Source of the DNA: CAVPUA01 sp963828015
GTDB taxonomy: Bacteria > Actinomycetota > Actinomycetes > Mycobacteriales > Jatrophihabitantaceae
Assembly (NCBI GenBank): GCA_963828015.1
Contig: CAWHCD010000006.1
Location: 1,116,001-1,180,000 of the forward strand
DNA length: 64,000 nucleotides
Direction: 5' to 3'
Shown here: in pieces, positions 17,787-26,190 of the stretch
Numbering within the stretch: position 1 is the first letter of the stretch
Layout of the letters: the number at the start of each line of letters is the position of its first letter
Made by a program: the position numbers and the translations under genes
The notes under the pieces: generated by a model
What the model was told of the DNA's origin: nothing
Seen by the model: the letters and a program-made list of their open reading frames with translations, nothing else
The model's database searches: none

Positions 17787-18593
17787 CTACTGCGGATCGG
17801 CCGGGGGTGCTTCGGGTGCCGCCTCGACGGCGGGCGTCGCCGGCCCGCTCGTTACGGCTGGCTTGCTGGCCTCCAGGGAGGCGCGGATCTCGTCCAGGCG
17901 GGCCGAGCCCTGCAGGTTGAGCGTCTCGCGCTTGACCTCGATCATCCGTCCGTTGACGCTGTTCTGGGCCAGGTCGGCCTGACCCAGCGCCGTCGCGTAC
18001 CGCTTCTCGATCTTGTCGCGGACCTCTTCCAGTGACGGCGTGTTCTTCGGTGCGGCCAGCTCGCTCATCTGGGCCTGGGCCGCGGCGACCGTCTCCTGCA
18101 TCTTGGCCTGCTCGAGCTGGCTGAGCAGCTTCGTGCGCTCGGTCAGCTTGTCCTGCAGCAGCATCTGGTTGTCCTGCACGGCCTGCCGGGCCTGCTCGGC
18201 CGCGCCGATCGACTGATCGTGCATCGTCTTGAGGTCCTGGACGCCCTGTTCGGCGGTCACCAACTGATTGGCCAGCACCTGCGCGGTCTGTTCGAACTCC
18301 GCCGCCTTGGCTTCATCGCCCTCGGCCCGGGACTTGTCGGCCAGCACCAATGCCTGGCGGGCCTGCGCCTGCAACGTCTCGACCTGACCGAGCTGGCGGT
18401 CGAGCTTCATCTCCAACTGCCGTTGGTTGCCGATGACGGCCGCCGCCTGGCGGGTCAGCTGCTCATGTTGGTGCTGAGCCTCTTCGATGGCCTGCTGGAT
18501 CTGAATCTTCGGGTCGGCCTTCTCATCGAGCTTCGCGCCCGACCACGCCGACATATAGCGCCACCACCGTACGACTGGGTTGGCCTTAGCCAT
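17787..18593 (-). CDS. pspA: Phage-shock protein PspA/IM30 family
   Basis: PspA proteins coat stressed membranes and preserve envelope integrity. The 268 residues are almost entirely coiled coil (about 25-230), with the N-terminal amphipathic region VVRWWRYMSAWSGAKLDEKADPK typical of actinobacterial members (35-kDa antigen type). The tail is Pro/Ala rich. It is the third gene of a minus-strand set led by clgR, the order known from mycobacteria (clgR-pspA), where ClgR activates it under envelope stress. It is 51 bases downstream of the tetR gene. Confidence 0.92.
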   Translation of the reverse strand: MAKANPVVRWWRYMSAWSGAKLDEKADPKIQIQQAIEEAQHQHEQLTRQAAAVIGNQRQLEMKLDRQLGQVETLQAQARQALVLADKSRAEGDEAKAAEFEQTAQVLANQLVTAEQGVQDLKTMHDQSIGAAEQARQAVQDNQMLLQDKLTERTKLLSQLEQAKMQETVAAAQAQMSELAAPKNTPSLEEVRDKIEKRYATALGQADLAQNSVNGRMIEVKRETLNLQGSARLDEIRASLEASKPAVTSGPATPAVEAAPEAPPADPQ

Positions 18594-18644
18594 TGCAGGA
18601 GCCCTCCAGAATCGAGCCGACCACCGGCTACTCGATCCATGGTG

Positions 18645-19280
18645 TCACGGAGCACCGCCCCGGCGCACGGGCAGACCAGCCAGCAACACAGCGGCGTCGG
18701 CGGTAATGCTCGCGGTATCGCCCGGGGTGAGCACGAACGAGGAGAACCAGCGCAGCACGGTCATGGTGCCGCGCCGACCGGCCCGCTCCAGATGTTCGCG
18801 CACGGCGTCACGGGCCGCGCGCCACCCCTCACCACCCAGATCTATACGCGCCAACTGCATCAGCGTCGCCGGATCGAGCTCGCCCAACGTGCGCAGCATC
18901 CAGTTCTGCGACAGCTCCGAGGCCACGCACACGAGGGCGCCGCCGAGATCGGTCTCGGCCTGCGCCAGCCTGATCAGCCGGTTGACCTCATCCTCGAGCA
19001 GCGCGCTCAGTACGGCTTCGCGGGTACGGAAGTGGTTGTAGAGCGTGGCCTTGGCCACGCCGCCGGCCAACGCCACCTGCGCCATCGTGATCCTCGTGCC
19101 CGAATCGGAAACCGCCTGCCGCGCGCCATCGAGCAGCGCAACCCGGGTTCGGTTCATCGCGTTGCCACCGCGGGTACGCGTTCCGGCGATACGCACCGGT
19201 GCCGCCGAGGCCAGATCTGCCGTCGTGACGGTCGGGCGGAACAAGGTCTGCAGGAGCGGATCGGGCCGACCAGAGGTCAT
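18645..19280 (-). CDS. TetR/AcrR-family regulator between clgR and pspA
   Basis: This 211-residue protein has a TetR-type HTH: ITMAQVALAGGVAKATLYNHFRTREAVLSALL, with the recognition helix around AKATLYNHF. The ligand-binding C-terminal half is unassigned. The long start (19280) adds 41 residues before MNRTRVALLDGAR; that internal ATG at 19157 is an alternative. Neither has a strong ribosome-binding site. The gene sits between clgR and pspA, where mycobacteria carry PspM/PspN membrane partners downstream instead. A role in tuning the envelope-stress operon is inferred from position only. Confidence 0.85.
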   Translation of the reverse strand: MTSGRPDPLLQTLFRPTVTTADLASAAPVRIAGTRTRGGNAMNRTRVALLDGARQAVSDSGTRITMAQVALAGGVAKATLYNHFRTREAVLSALLEDEVNRLIRLAQAETDLGGALVCVASELSQNWMLRTLGELDPATLMQLARIDLGGEGWRAARDAVREHLERAGRRGTMTVLRWFSSFVLTPGDTASITADAAVLLAGLPVRRGGAP

Positions 19281-19339
19281 AGCGGCGACGCTACCGCCGC
19301 GGTGCGGCCAGGCCGGGAGGCGCGCGAAGAGCCCGGGAA

Positions 19340-19678
19340 TCAGGCCGCGACGGTCGGTAGCGAACGCACCTGGACGCCGCCAGTGGCGGTGCCGTCCGGG
19401 GCCGCGGCAAGGCGGCTGTGAGCGCTGGTGCGCAGCGCGAGCTTCTCTTCCCGGCGCAGGGTGTCGGTGACCTCTCGGAACAGTTCCGACAGCTCGACGT
19501 CCAGGGCCCGGCAGATCGAGGCCAGCAGCTCCGAGGACGGTTCCTTCTGCCCTCGCTCGACCTCGGACAGATACCCCAGGCTGACGCGAGCGGCGGCGGA
19601 GACCTCCCGCAGGGTGCGCCGCTGACGCAGCCGGACCCCACGCAGGGTGTCACCGACCACCTGACGAAGAACGGCCAT
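19340..19678 (-). CDS. clgR: ClgR-type XRE transcriptional activator
   Basis: This 112-residue protein has an N-terminal helix-turn-helix (RTLREVSAAARVSLGYLSEVERGQKEPSSELLASICRALDV, about residues 21-60), matching ClgR of corynebacteria, mycobacteria and Streptomyces. ClgR activates clp protease genes and the pspA stress unit. The ATG at 19678 is chosen because GGAG lies nine bases upstream; the longer frame to 19753 has no such support. A ClgR-type operator is present at 19752-19769, pointing to autoregulation. cinA, which lies between pgsA and clgR in mycobacteria, is absent here. Confidence 0.9.
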   Translation of the reverse strand: MAVLRQVVGDTLRGVRLRQRRTLREVSAAARVSLGYLSEVERGQKEPSSELLASICRALDVELSELFREVTDTLRREEKLALRTSAHSRLAAAPDGTATGGVQVRSLPTVAA

Positions 19679-19751
19679 GATGCTGGACTCCCCTCGGACT
19701 GGATGGATCACGCTACCCGCTGACGTTGCCTCGTTCAGGCGCCCGACGAGC

Positions 19752-19769
19752 AATCCGCTTACAGCGAAC
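19752..19769 (-). promoter_or_regulatory. Probable ClgR operator upstream of clgR
   Basis: The plus strand reads AATCCGCTTACAGCGAAC. It contains CGCT-TAC-AGCG, an inverted repeat, and fits the ClgR consensus described in Corynebacterium (CGCYNANRGCGWWS) at every defined position of that core. Only the fourth flanking base differs from the longer form. It is about 75 bases upstream of the clgR start, a normal place for an activator. The match is read by eye from memory of the consensus. Confidence 0.65.
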
Positions 19770-19853
19770 GTAACGACGTAATCACGATCTACATTCCGTC
19801 CAACGATTGCCGGGTCACCTGGGTTCCGACCGTGCAGGAGTACGCCGAGAATC

Positions 19854-20507
19854 TCAGGCCGTGGCGATGGCGCGGCCGTCTCGGCGCAGCCGGATCGCGC
19901 GCGCCACGTAGTCGGCGCCGGTCACCAGCGCCACGACCACCGCGGCCAGCATGATCACGGCAGCAACGTCGTGCAGCCACCCGCTCAGCGGCAGGATGTA
20001 GAGCCCGGTCGCGACCGACTGCAGCAGGGTCTTGAGCTTGCCGCCGCGACTGGCGGCGATGACGCCGTGGCGGATGACCCAGAAGCGCAGCAGCGTGACG
20101 CCGACCTCGCGGACCACCATCACGATCGTGACCCACCACGGCAGATCGCCCAGGATCGACAGGCCGATCAGGGCCGAGCCGATCAGGGCCTTGTCGGCGA
20201 TCGGGTCGGCCAGCTTCCCGAACTCGGTGATCAAGCCGCGCTTGCGCGCGATCTCGCCGTCGAAACGATCGGTCAGCGACGCGATCGCGAACACGACCCA
20301 GGCCCAGATGCGCCACGTGGTGTTGTGGCCGCCGTCGTGAAAGAGCACGACGATGAACACCGGCACGAGGAGGAGCCGAAAGACCGTGAGCGCGTTGGCG
20401 ATGTTCCAGGCCGAGACGTGGCTGGGCTCATCGGCGAGCGGGTCGTCCGGCAACGCATCGGGCATCGCACCGAGCCGCGGATCGAAGCGGTCGCCGAACT
20501 GGGTCAT
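19854..20507 (-). CDS. pgsA: CDP-alcohol phosphatidyltransferase, PgsA type
   Basis: This enzyme type joins CDP-diacylglycerol to glycerol-3-phosphate to make phosphatidylglycerol phosphate in the membrane. The 217-residue protein has the full signature D-x2-DG-x2-AR-x8-G-x3-D-x3-D: Asp80, Asp83, Gly84, Ala87, Arg88, Gly97, Asp101 and Asp105. Hydrophobic segments flank it. The stretch before residue 33 is an acidic extension. It overlaps the rimO stop by four bases, as in mycobacteria (pgsA3). Substrate preference for glycerol phosphate is inferred from family and context. Confidence 0.9.
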   Translation of the reverse strand: MTQFGDRFDPRLGAMPDALPDDPLADEPSHVSAWNIANALTVFRLLLVPVFIVVLFHDGGHNTTWRIWAWVVFAIASLTDRFDGEIARKRGLITEFGKLADPIADKALIGSALIGLSILGDLPWWVTIVMVVREVGVTLLRFWVIRHGVIAASRGGKLKTLLQSVATGLYILPLSGWLHDVAAVIMLAAVVVALVTGADYVARAIRLRRDGRAIATA

Positions 20508-21919
20508 CGGGTCGGCCCGGGTTGCGTCAACTCCAGTGCGGTCGCCACCAGGTCGACGCCGTCGGTGTCATCGACTCGGGCGGCCACGATGGTTCCGACC
20601 GGCGCCGCGGTCCCGAGCAGGCGGGTCAGCCCGTCGACGTCGGGGCCCTGGTGGGCCGCGCGGCCCGAGACCTCGTCCGACCCGGACTCCTCGATGAGTA
20701 CGTCGACCACCGTGCCGATCCGGTCCTCGGCCCGCTGGCTGACCAGCTCGTCGGCAATAGCGGACACTTGCTCGACCCGGGCGGCAATGACGTCAGCCGA
20801 CAGCTTGCCGTCGAACTTCTCCGCCTCCGTCCCGTCCTCGTCGGAGTAGCCGAACACGCCGATCGCGTCTAGGCGAGCGCCCTCGAGGAAGCGCACCAGC
20901 TCGGCCAGGTCGTCCTCGGTCTCGCCCGGGAAGCCCACGATGACGTTGCTGCGGGCACCGGCTTCCGGGGCGAACGACCGCGCGCGTTCGAGCAGCTCGA
21001 GGAAACTCTCGGTCGAGCCGAAGCGCTTCATCCGCCGCAACACACTCGCACTGGCGTGCTGGAAGGAGAGGTCGAAGTAGGGCGCAATCCCGTCGGTGGT
21101 GGCGATGATGCGCAGCAGGTCCGGACGCAGCTCGGCCGGCTGCAGGTAGGAGACACGAACCCGGTCTATGCCCTCGACCGCCGCGAGTTCGGGCAGCAGG
21201 CGCTCGAGCGAGCGCAGGTCACCGAGGTCCTTGCCGTAGGACGTCGAGTTCTCGCTCACCAGCACGATCTCGCGGGCGCCCGTAGAGGCCAGCCAACGGG
21301 CCTCGGCCAGGACGTCGTCGAGTGGGCGGGAGACGAACGAGCCGCGGAAGGAGGGAATCGCGCAGAAGGTACAGCGCCGGTCACACCCCGAGGCCAGCTT
21401 CAGATAGGCCACTGGCCCGCTCGAGAGCCGGGTCCGGCTGGCCGCGGTCGGCAGCCAGGCGTGGCCGGGGATGGCCTGCTCGGCGGCGGCGGCCGGGCGG
21501 GCGGTCGGGCTGATCGGCAGCAGCGTTCGGCGATCCCGCGGGCGATGGGCCTGGATCGGCCGGCCGGCGGCGACATCGTCGAGGCGAGCCGCGATGTCGG
21601 CGTAGGACTCGAAGCCCAGCACCGCGTCGGCCTCGGGCAGCGACTGCGCCAACTGGTCGCCATAACGCTCGGCCAGACAACCCACGGCGACGACCTTGCG
21701 GCCGCTGTCGGCGGCGGCGATGAGGGTGTCGATCGAGTCCTGTTTGGCCGCGTCGACGAACCCGCAGGTGTTGACGACGATGACGTCGGCGGAATCGGCG
21801 TCGACCAGGTTCCAGCCACCGCCACCGAGGCGGGCGGCCAGTTCTTCGGAGTCGACCTCGTTGCGGGCACAGCCCAGGGTCACCAGCGCTACGCCGCGCG
21901 ACGCAGGTGGCTGTGACAC
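20504..21919 (-). CDS. rimO: Ribosomal protein S12 methylthiotransferase RimO
   Basis: RimO methylthiolates an Asp of ribosomal protein S12 by radical-SAM chemistry. From the GTG at 21919 it is 471 residues. Cys17, Cys52 and Cys81 hold one cluster and CDRRCTFC (Cys179, 183, 186) the radical SAM cluster; a TRAM domain closes the protein. The frame stays open to 22012, but that part crosses into the divergent argA-like gene. The start at 21919 gives the expected SRGVALVTLGCARNEVDSE N-terminus. It is coupled to pgsA by a four-base overlap. Confidence 0.95.
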   Translation of the reverse strand: MSQPPASRGVALVTLGCARNEVDSEELAARLGGGGWNLVDADSADVIVVNTCGFVDAAKQDSIDTLIAAADSGRKVVAVGCLAERYGDQLAQSLPEADAVLGFESYADIAARLDDVAAGRPIQAHRPRDRRTLLPISPTARPAAAAEQAIPGHAWLPTAASRTRLSSGPVAYLKLASGCDRRCTFCAIPSFRGSFVSRPLDDVLAEARWLASTGAREIVLVSENSTSYGKDLGDLRSLERLLPELAAVEGIDRVRVSYLQPAELRPDLLRIIATTDGIAPYFDLSFQHASASVLRRMKRFGSTESFLELLERARSFAPEAGARSNVIVGFPGETEDDLAELVRFLEGARLDAIGVFGYSDEDGTEAEKFDGKLSADVIAARVEQVSAIADELVSQRAEDRIGTVVDVLIEESGSDEVSGRAAHQGPDVDGLTRLLGTAAPVGTIVAARVDDTDGVDLVATALELTQPGPTR

Positions 21920-21962
21920 GACAGCAGAGTACCCGCGCCCGGTAACCGATACCGTTTGTAGC

Positions 21963-22463
21963 GTGTCGATCCAGGTCCGCCGCGCCCGCACCGCGGATGT
22001 CGTAGCGATCAAGTCGATCGTCGACGGCTACGCGGGAGTGGGCCGCAAGCTGCTCGCGAAGGATCTCGTCACCCTGTACGAGGACGTCCAGGACTTTCGC
22101 GTCGTCCAGGTGGATGAGACGGTGGTTGGCTGCGGTGCGCTGCACGTGCTCTGGGCCGACCTCGGTGAGATCCGCACGCTGGCCGTGCATCCCGATCACC
22201 TGCGCCGCGGCTACGGCGACCGGCTGCTGGCCGCCTTGGTGAACGGGGCCCGGGAGCTGGGTCTGTCGCGACTGTTCGCGCTGACGTTTCAGACCGAGTT
22301 CTTCGCCGCCCACGGCTTCGTCGAGATCGAGGGAACGCCGGTCGACCCCGAGACCTACGCGGCGCTGCGGCAGTCCTTCGACCCGGGCGTAGCCGAGTTC
22401 CTGGGCCTGGAGTACGTCAAACCGAACACGCTGGGCAACGCCCGGATGCTGTTGAAACTCTGA
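21963..22463 (+). CDS. argA: Amino-acid N-acetyltransferase, ArgA type (short N-acetylglutamate synthase)
   Basis: This 166-residue GNAT protein has acetyl-CoA motif A LAVHPDHLRRGYGDRLL and the motif FALTFQTEFFAAHGFVEIEG characteristic of the short actinobacterial glutamate acetyltransferases (Rv2747 type). Those enzymes start arginine synthesis. Mycobacteria carry the same gene in the same spot between rimO/pgsA and ftsK, which supports the call. GTG at 21963 is used because upstream sequence belongs to the rimO promoter region. It is transcribed away from rimO with 43 bases between them. Confidence 0.88.
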   Translation: MSIQVRRARTADVVAIKSIVDGYAGVGRKLLAKDLVTLYEDVQDFRVVQVDETVVGCGALHVLWADLGEIRTLAVHPDHLRRGYGDRLLAALVNGARELGLSRLFALTFQTEFFAAHGFVEIEGTPVDPETYAALRQSFDPGVAEFLGLEYVKPNTLGNARMLLKL

Positions 22464-22554
22464 GAACTCTCAACGCAAGATCGACAGTGTCGGCGCGCCT
22501 GAACGCCAAACCCCATCTGTCCCACTAGTTTCCCGAGCAGGGGAGGTGGCGACT

Positions 22555-22707
22555 GTGAGCGCTGCGAATGGAGTTTTCGGCTGGTCCGGCGCATCGACGC
22601 GCGCGGCCCACGCCACTGGATATGACGGGCGGCACCGCTCGCTCGGCCGGCGCGGCTTCTTCGGCCTGCACCGGATGTTCCACGTCGCTCGGCACCGCCG
22701 AGGCTGA
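22555..22707 (+). CDS. Small basic ORF, 50 aa, with strong ribosome-binding site
   Basis: This frame was found by eye in the argA-ftsK gap. GGGGAGG at 22540-22546 lies eight bases before GTG at 22555, one of the strongest Shine-Dalgarno matches in the window. The frame runs 50 codons to TGA at 22705, just before the terminator at 22722. The peptide is rich in Arg, His and Gly (HRSLGRRGFFGLHRMFHVARH) with an aromatic N-terminal part; net charge is strongly positive. No family is recognised. It may be an independent gene or a co-transcribed tail of argA. Confidence 0.5.
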   Translation: MSAANGVFGWSGASTRAAHATGYDGRHRSLGRRGFFGLHRMFHVARHRRG

Positions 22708-22721
22708 CCTCGATCAACGAC

Positions 22722-22755
22722 AAAGCCCGCATCGTCGACTGACGGTGCGGGCTTT
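22722..22755. terminator. Bidirectional hairpin terminator between argA side and ftsK
   Basis: AAAGCCCGCA (22722-22731) pairs perfectly with TGCGGGCTTT (22746-22755). Pairing continues inward through GTC/GAC with one wobble, leaving a GACT loop, about 15 base pairs in all. A/T ends on both arms suit termination in both directions. It lies between convergent genes: the small ORF ending at 22707 and ftsK ending at 22770. Confidence 0.85.
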
Positions 22756-22769
22756 GTGGTGTCTGGAGC

Positions 22770-25196
22770 TCAGAACGGCGCGGGTTCCTCGGCCTCGTCG
22801 CTCGCGGTGTCGTCTTCGACCAGGTCATCGGCGGTGCCGCCGTTGCGCAACGTGTAGAGCAGTCCGGCCAGTTCGTCGGGGGCGACCAGCACGTCGCGGG
22901 CCTTGGAACCTTCCGACGGCCCGACGATCGAGCGCGACTCCATCAGGTCCATCAACCGGCCGGCCTTGGCGAACCCGACGCGCAGCTTGCGCTGCAGCAT
23001 CGACGTCGACCCGAACTGGGTCGAGACGACGAGTTCGACCGCGGACAGGAACAAGTCGAGGTCATCGCCGATCTCCTCGTCGACCTCCTTCTTCGCGGCC
23101 TGCGGAGCGGTTACGTCCTCCCGGTAGGTCGGCTGCAGCTGGGTCTTGGTATGCCCGACGATCGCGTGGATCTCCTCGTCGGTGACGTAGGCGCCCTGGA
23201 TACGAGCCGGCTTGGACGCGCCCATGGGCAAGAACAGGCCGTCACCCTTGCCGAGCAGCTTCTCCGACCCGGGCTGATCCAGGATGACCCGCGAGTCGGT
23301 GACCGAGGAGGTCTTGAAGCCCAGCCGCGAGGGCACGTTGGCCTTGATCAGCCCGGTGACGACGTCGACCGACGGACGCTGGGTCGCGATGACCAGGTGG
23401 ATGCCGGCCGCCCGGGCCAGCTGGGTGATCCGTACGACCGCGTCCTCGACGTCGCGCGGGGCGACCATCATCAGGTCGGCCAACTCGTCGATGATCACCA
23501 GCAGGTACGGGTAGGTCGTGTAGATGCGCTCGGATCCCGGTGGGGCGATCAACTCTCCGCTGCGCACCTTGCGGTTGAAGTCGTCGATGTGCCGGACGCC
23601 GCTGTGCTCCATGTCCTCATAGCGCATGTCCATCTCGCGCACGACCCATTGCAGCGCCTCGGCGGCCTTCTTCGGGTTGGTGATGACGGGCGTGACCAGG
23701 TGCGGAATGCCCTGGTAGGCCGCGAACTCGACCCGCTTGGGATCGATCAGCACCATCCGGACCTGGTCGGGCGTGGCCCGCGTCAGGATCGAGAGCAGCA
23801 TCGAGTTGATGCAGCTCGACTTGCCCGCTCCGGTGGCGCCGGCGACGAGCAGGTGCGGCATCTTGGTCAGGTTGGCGATGACGAAGCCGCCCTCGACGTC
23901 CTTGCCGAGCGCGACCACCATCGGGTGCTGATCGCGCTGGGCCACTGGGGCCCGCAGGACGTCGCCGAGCATGACGATTTCCGGATCGGCGTTCGGGATC
24001 TCGACGCCCACCGCGCTCTTGCCGGGAATCGGGCTCAGGATCCGCACGTCGGGGCTCTTCACCGCGTAGGCGATGTTGCGCTGCAACTGGGTGATGCGCT
24101 CGACCTTGACCGCCGGGCCGAGTGTCACCTCGTAGCGGGTCACGGTCGGGCCCCGGCTGAACCCGGTGATCTCGCAATCGACCCCGAAGTCGGCGAACAC
24201 GCCCTGCAGCGCGCTGATGACCTCGTCATTGGCCTTGGTGTGTTCCAGGTGCGGGCTGCCCTGAGCGAGATCCTTCAGCGAGGGGAGCGTGTAGAGGCCC
24301 CCGCCATTGTTGAGTTCGAGCTGCATCGGCTCGGAGATCGGCGGGAGGTCCTCCTCGGGGGCAAGCTTCGCCACCCGTGGCTTGCGCGGTTTGACCGCCG
24401 CTGCCTCGAGCGGGGCCTCGAAGTCGGCCAGGTCGGGGAGTTCGGTCGTAGCCGTCGGCTCTGGGACGCGGGCCGCGGTCGTGGGGCTGTCCTGCGGGCT
24501 TGCCGTCGCCGGCCGGGGCTGGCGGTGCAGGATCTCGCGCAGCTGCTGCGGAATCTGGCGCACCGGCGTCGCGGTGACCACCAGTACCCCGAACGCGCCG
24601 AGCAGGAACAGCACCGGGACGGTGAGGATCGCCGACAGCCCGGCGGTCAGCGGAGCCGCGGCGATGTAGCCCAGCAGGCCGCCGGCGTGCCGGAGTCCCG
24701 CGGCCGTCGTCGGCGATCCCGACCACAGATGCAGCAGGCCCAGCACCGAGAGGGTGAGAGCAAGGCTACCGACGATCATCCGACCGCGATGGCCCTGATC
24801 GGGGGCCTGACGCAACAGGTGTAGACCACCGGCGACGAAGAGCACCGGCAGCAGGACGGCGCCGTTGCCGACCACGGAGCGTAGCGCGGAGTTGAGCAGT
24901 GAGCCGATCGGGCCGGCCGAGGAGAGCCAGACCGCGACGGCCGTGACCAGCCCGAGGGCCAGCAGCGCGAGCCCGGCGCCGTCCCGGCGGTGGCTGGCGT
25001 CGATGTCACGCGCGGTGGCGGCGTTGCGTCCGGCCGCCCGGGCCGTGCGGCCGACGAGGCGGGCCAGCGCGTGATAGAGGCCGAGGATCCCGCGTCCGAG
25101 TACGGCGAACGGGTTGTTCGAGCGGGCCGCGGGGCGCCGGGCCGGCGGGCGTCGGGCTGGACTCTTGCTCGGGCGCGTTTTGGTCGAGGTAGCCAC
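22770..25196 (-). CDS. ftsK: DNA translocase FtsK
   Basis: FtsK pumps chromosome ends through the closing septum. The 808-residue protein has a basic N-terminus, about four transmembrane segments (roughly residues 72-210) and an Ala/Pro/Glu linker. The RecA-like motor has Walker A GATGAGKS (453-460) and Walker B LLVIIDELADLMM. The C-terminal gamma winged helix (STSMLQRKLRVGFAKAGRLMDLME) reads KOPS sites. dapA is 63 bases upstream on the same strand; the RNase J gene often found between them is missing. Confidence 0.97.
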   Translation of the reverse strand: MATSTKTRPSKSPARRPPARRPAARSNNPFAVLGRGILGLYHALARLVGRTARAAGRNAATARDIDASHRRDGAGLALLALGLVTAVAVWLSSAGPIGSLLNSALRSVVGNGAVLLPVLFVAGGLHLLRQAPDQGHRGRMIVGSLALTLSVLGLLHLWSGSPTTAAGLRHAGGLLGYIAAAPLTAGLSAILTVPVLFLLGAFGVLVVTATPVRQIPQQLREILHRQPRPATASPQDSPTTAARVPEPTATTELPDLADFEAPLEAAAVKPRKPRVAKLAPEEDLPPISEPMQLELNNGGGLYTLPSLKDLAQGSPHLEHTKANDEVISALQGVFADFGVDCEITGFSRGPTVTRYEVTLGPAVKVERITQLQRNIAYAVKSPDVRILSPIPGKSAVGVEIPNADPEIVMLGDVLRAPVAQRDQHPMVVALGKDVEGGFVIANLTKMPHLLVAGATGAGKSSCINSMLLSILTRATPDQVRMVLIDPKRVEFAAYQGIPHLVTPVITNPKKAAEALQWVVREMDMRYEDMEHSGVRHIDDFNRKVRSGELIAPPGSERIYTTYPYLLVIIDELADLMMVAPRDVEDAVVRITQLARAAGIHLVIATQRPSVDVVTGLIKANVPSRLGFKTSSVTDSRVILDQPGSEKLLGKGDGLFLPMGASKPARIQGAYVTDEEIHAIVGHTKTQLQPTYREDVTAPQAAKKEVDEEIGDDLDLFLSAVELVVSTQFGSTSMLQRKLRVGFAKAGRLMDLMESRSIVGPSEGSKARDVLVAPDELAGLLYTLRNGGTADDLVEDDTASDEAEEPAPF

Positions 25197-25259
25197 CGAT
25201 CAACCCTAACTGTGAGGTCGACCGTTGTGTCTCAGGCGCGTCGGCCCGTCGGGCGCGGT

Positions 25260-26147
25260 TCAGAGCCCGGCCGCGGCCAGATCCTCGCGTAGGTGGCTGA
25301 TCTCGTGATCGGTCGCATCGACCAGCGGCAAGCGGACCCGGCCGGCCGATCGGCCCCGCAGGGTCAAGCCGGCCTTGACCAGGATCGTGCCCTGGGTGCG
25401 GAAGATGCCGGTGTAGATGGGCAGCAACTGGGCGTGCCGGAGCCGGGCCTCGCCCACGTCGCCGGCCAGATAGGCCTCGATCAGGGCCTTGGTCTGGGGT
25501 CCGCAGAAATGGGTGGAGGTGCCGACCACGCCGACCGCGCCGACGGCGAGCAGCGGCAGGGTCATCGCGTCATCGCCGGAGTAGAAGGCCAGCTCGGTCT
25601 CGGCGATCACCCGGCTGCTGGCCGGTAGGTCGCCCTTGGCGTCCTTGATCGCCACGATCCGGTCGTGCGCCGCCGCGGCGATCATCGTGTCGGGGGCGAT
25701 CGCCACACCGGCGCGGCTGGGAATGTCGTAGAGCATGACCGGGAGGTCGGTGGAGTCGGCGATGGCCCGGAAGTGGGCCAGCAGGCCGGCCTGGGGCGGG
25801 CGCGAGTAGTACGGCGTCGAGACCAGCAGGCCGGCCGCACCCGCCTTCGCGGCCTGCTCGGACAGGTGGATCGAGTGGACGGTGTCGAACGTCCCGACGC
25901 CGGCCACGATGTGGGCCCGGTCGCCGACCGCATCGACCACGGCCCGCACCAGGGCCGACTTCTCGGCGTCGGTCGTGGTCGGCGACTCCCCCGTCGTCCC
26001 GTTGATCACCAGGCCGTCGTGGCCCTGCTCATCCACCAAATGCGTGGCGAGCGCGACCGCGGTGTCCAGGTCGAGGGCGCCGGTTACGTCGAAGGGCGTG
26101 ACCATCGCGGTGAGCAGCCGTCCGAACGGCGCGGTCGCAGTGGGCAT
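25260..26147 (-). CDS. dapA: 4-hydroxy-tetrahydrodipicolinate synthase DapA
   Basis: DapA condenses pyruvate with aspartate semialdehyde, the first committed lysine/DAP step. The 295-residue TIM barrel has the TTGE motif (51-54), Tyr140 in VMLYDIPSR and the Schiff-base Lys168 in VAIKDAKGD. It lies 43 bases downstream of thyX on the same strand. dapB, which is close to thyX in many actinobacteria, is about 12 kb away here because of inserted accessory genes. Confidence 0.97.
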   Translation of the reverse strand: MPTATAPFGRLLTAMVTPFDVTGALDLDTAVALATHLVDEQGHDGLVINGTTGESPTTTDAEKSALVRAVVDAVGDRAHIVAGVGTFDTVHSIHLSEQAAKAGAAGLLVSTPYYSRPPQAGLLAHFRAIADSTDLPVMLYDIPSRAGVAIAPDTMIAAAAHDRIVAIKDAKGDLPASSRVIAETELAFYSGDDAMTLPLLAVGAVGVVGTSTHFCGPQTKALIEAYLAGDVGEARLRHAQLLPIYTGIFRTQGTILVKAGLTLRGRSAGRVRLPLVDATDHEISHLREDLAAAGL

Positions 26148-26190
26148 GGGGCAAAACTACCGTGTCCGCGCGGCGAACGCGGCCCGAATA

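Noticed and set aside
17630..17920. Plus-strand ORF in the lhr-pspA gap
   Set aside because: It runs deep into the antisense of pspA; only its first third looks protein-like, and that can be explained as the mirror of the minus-strand frame.
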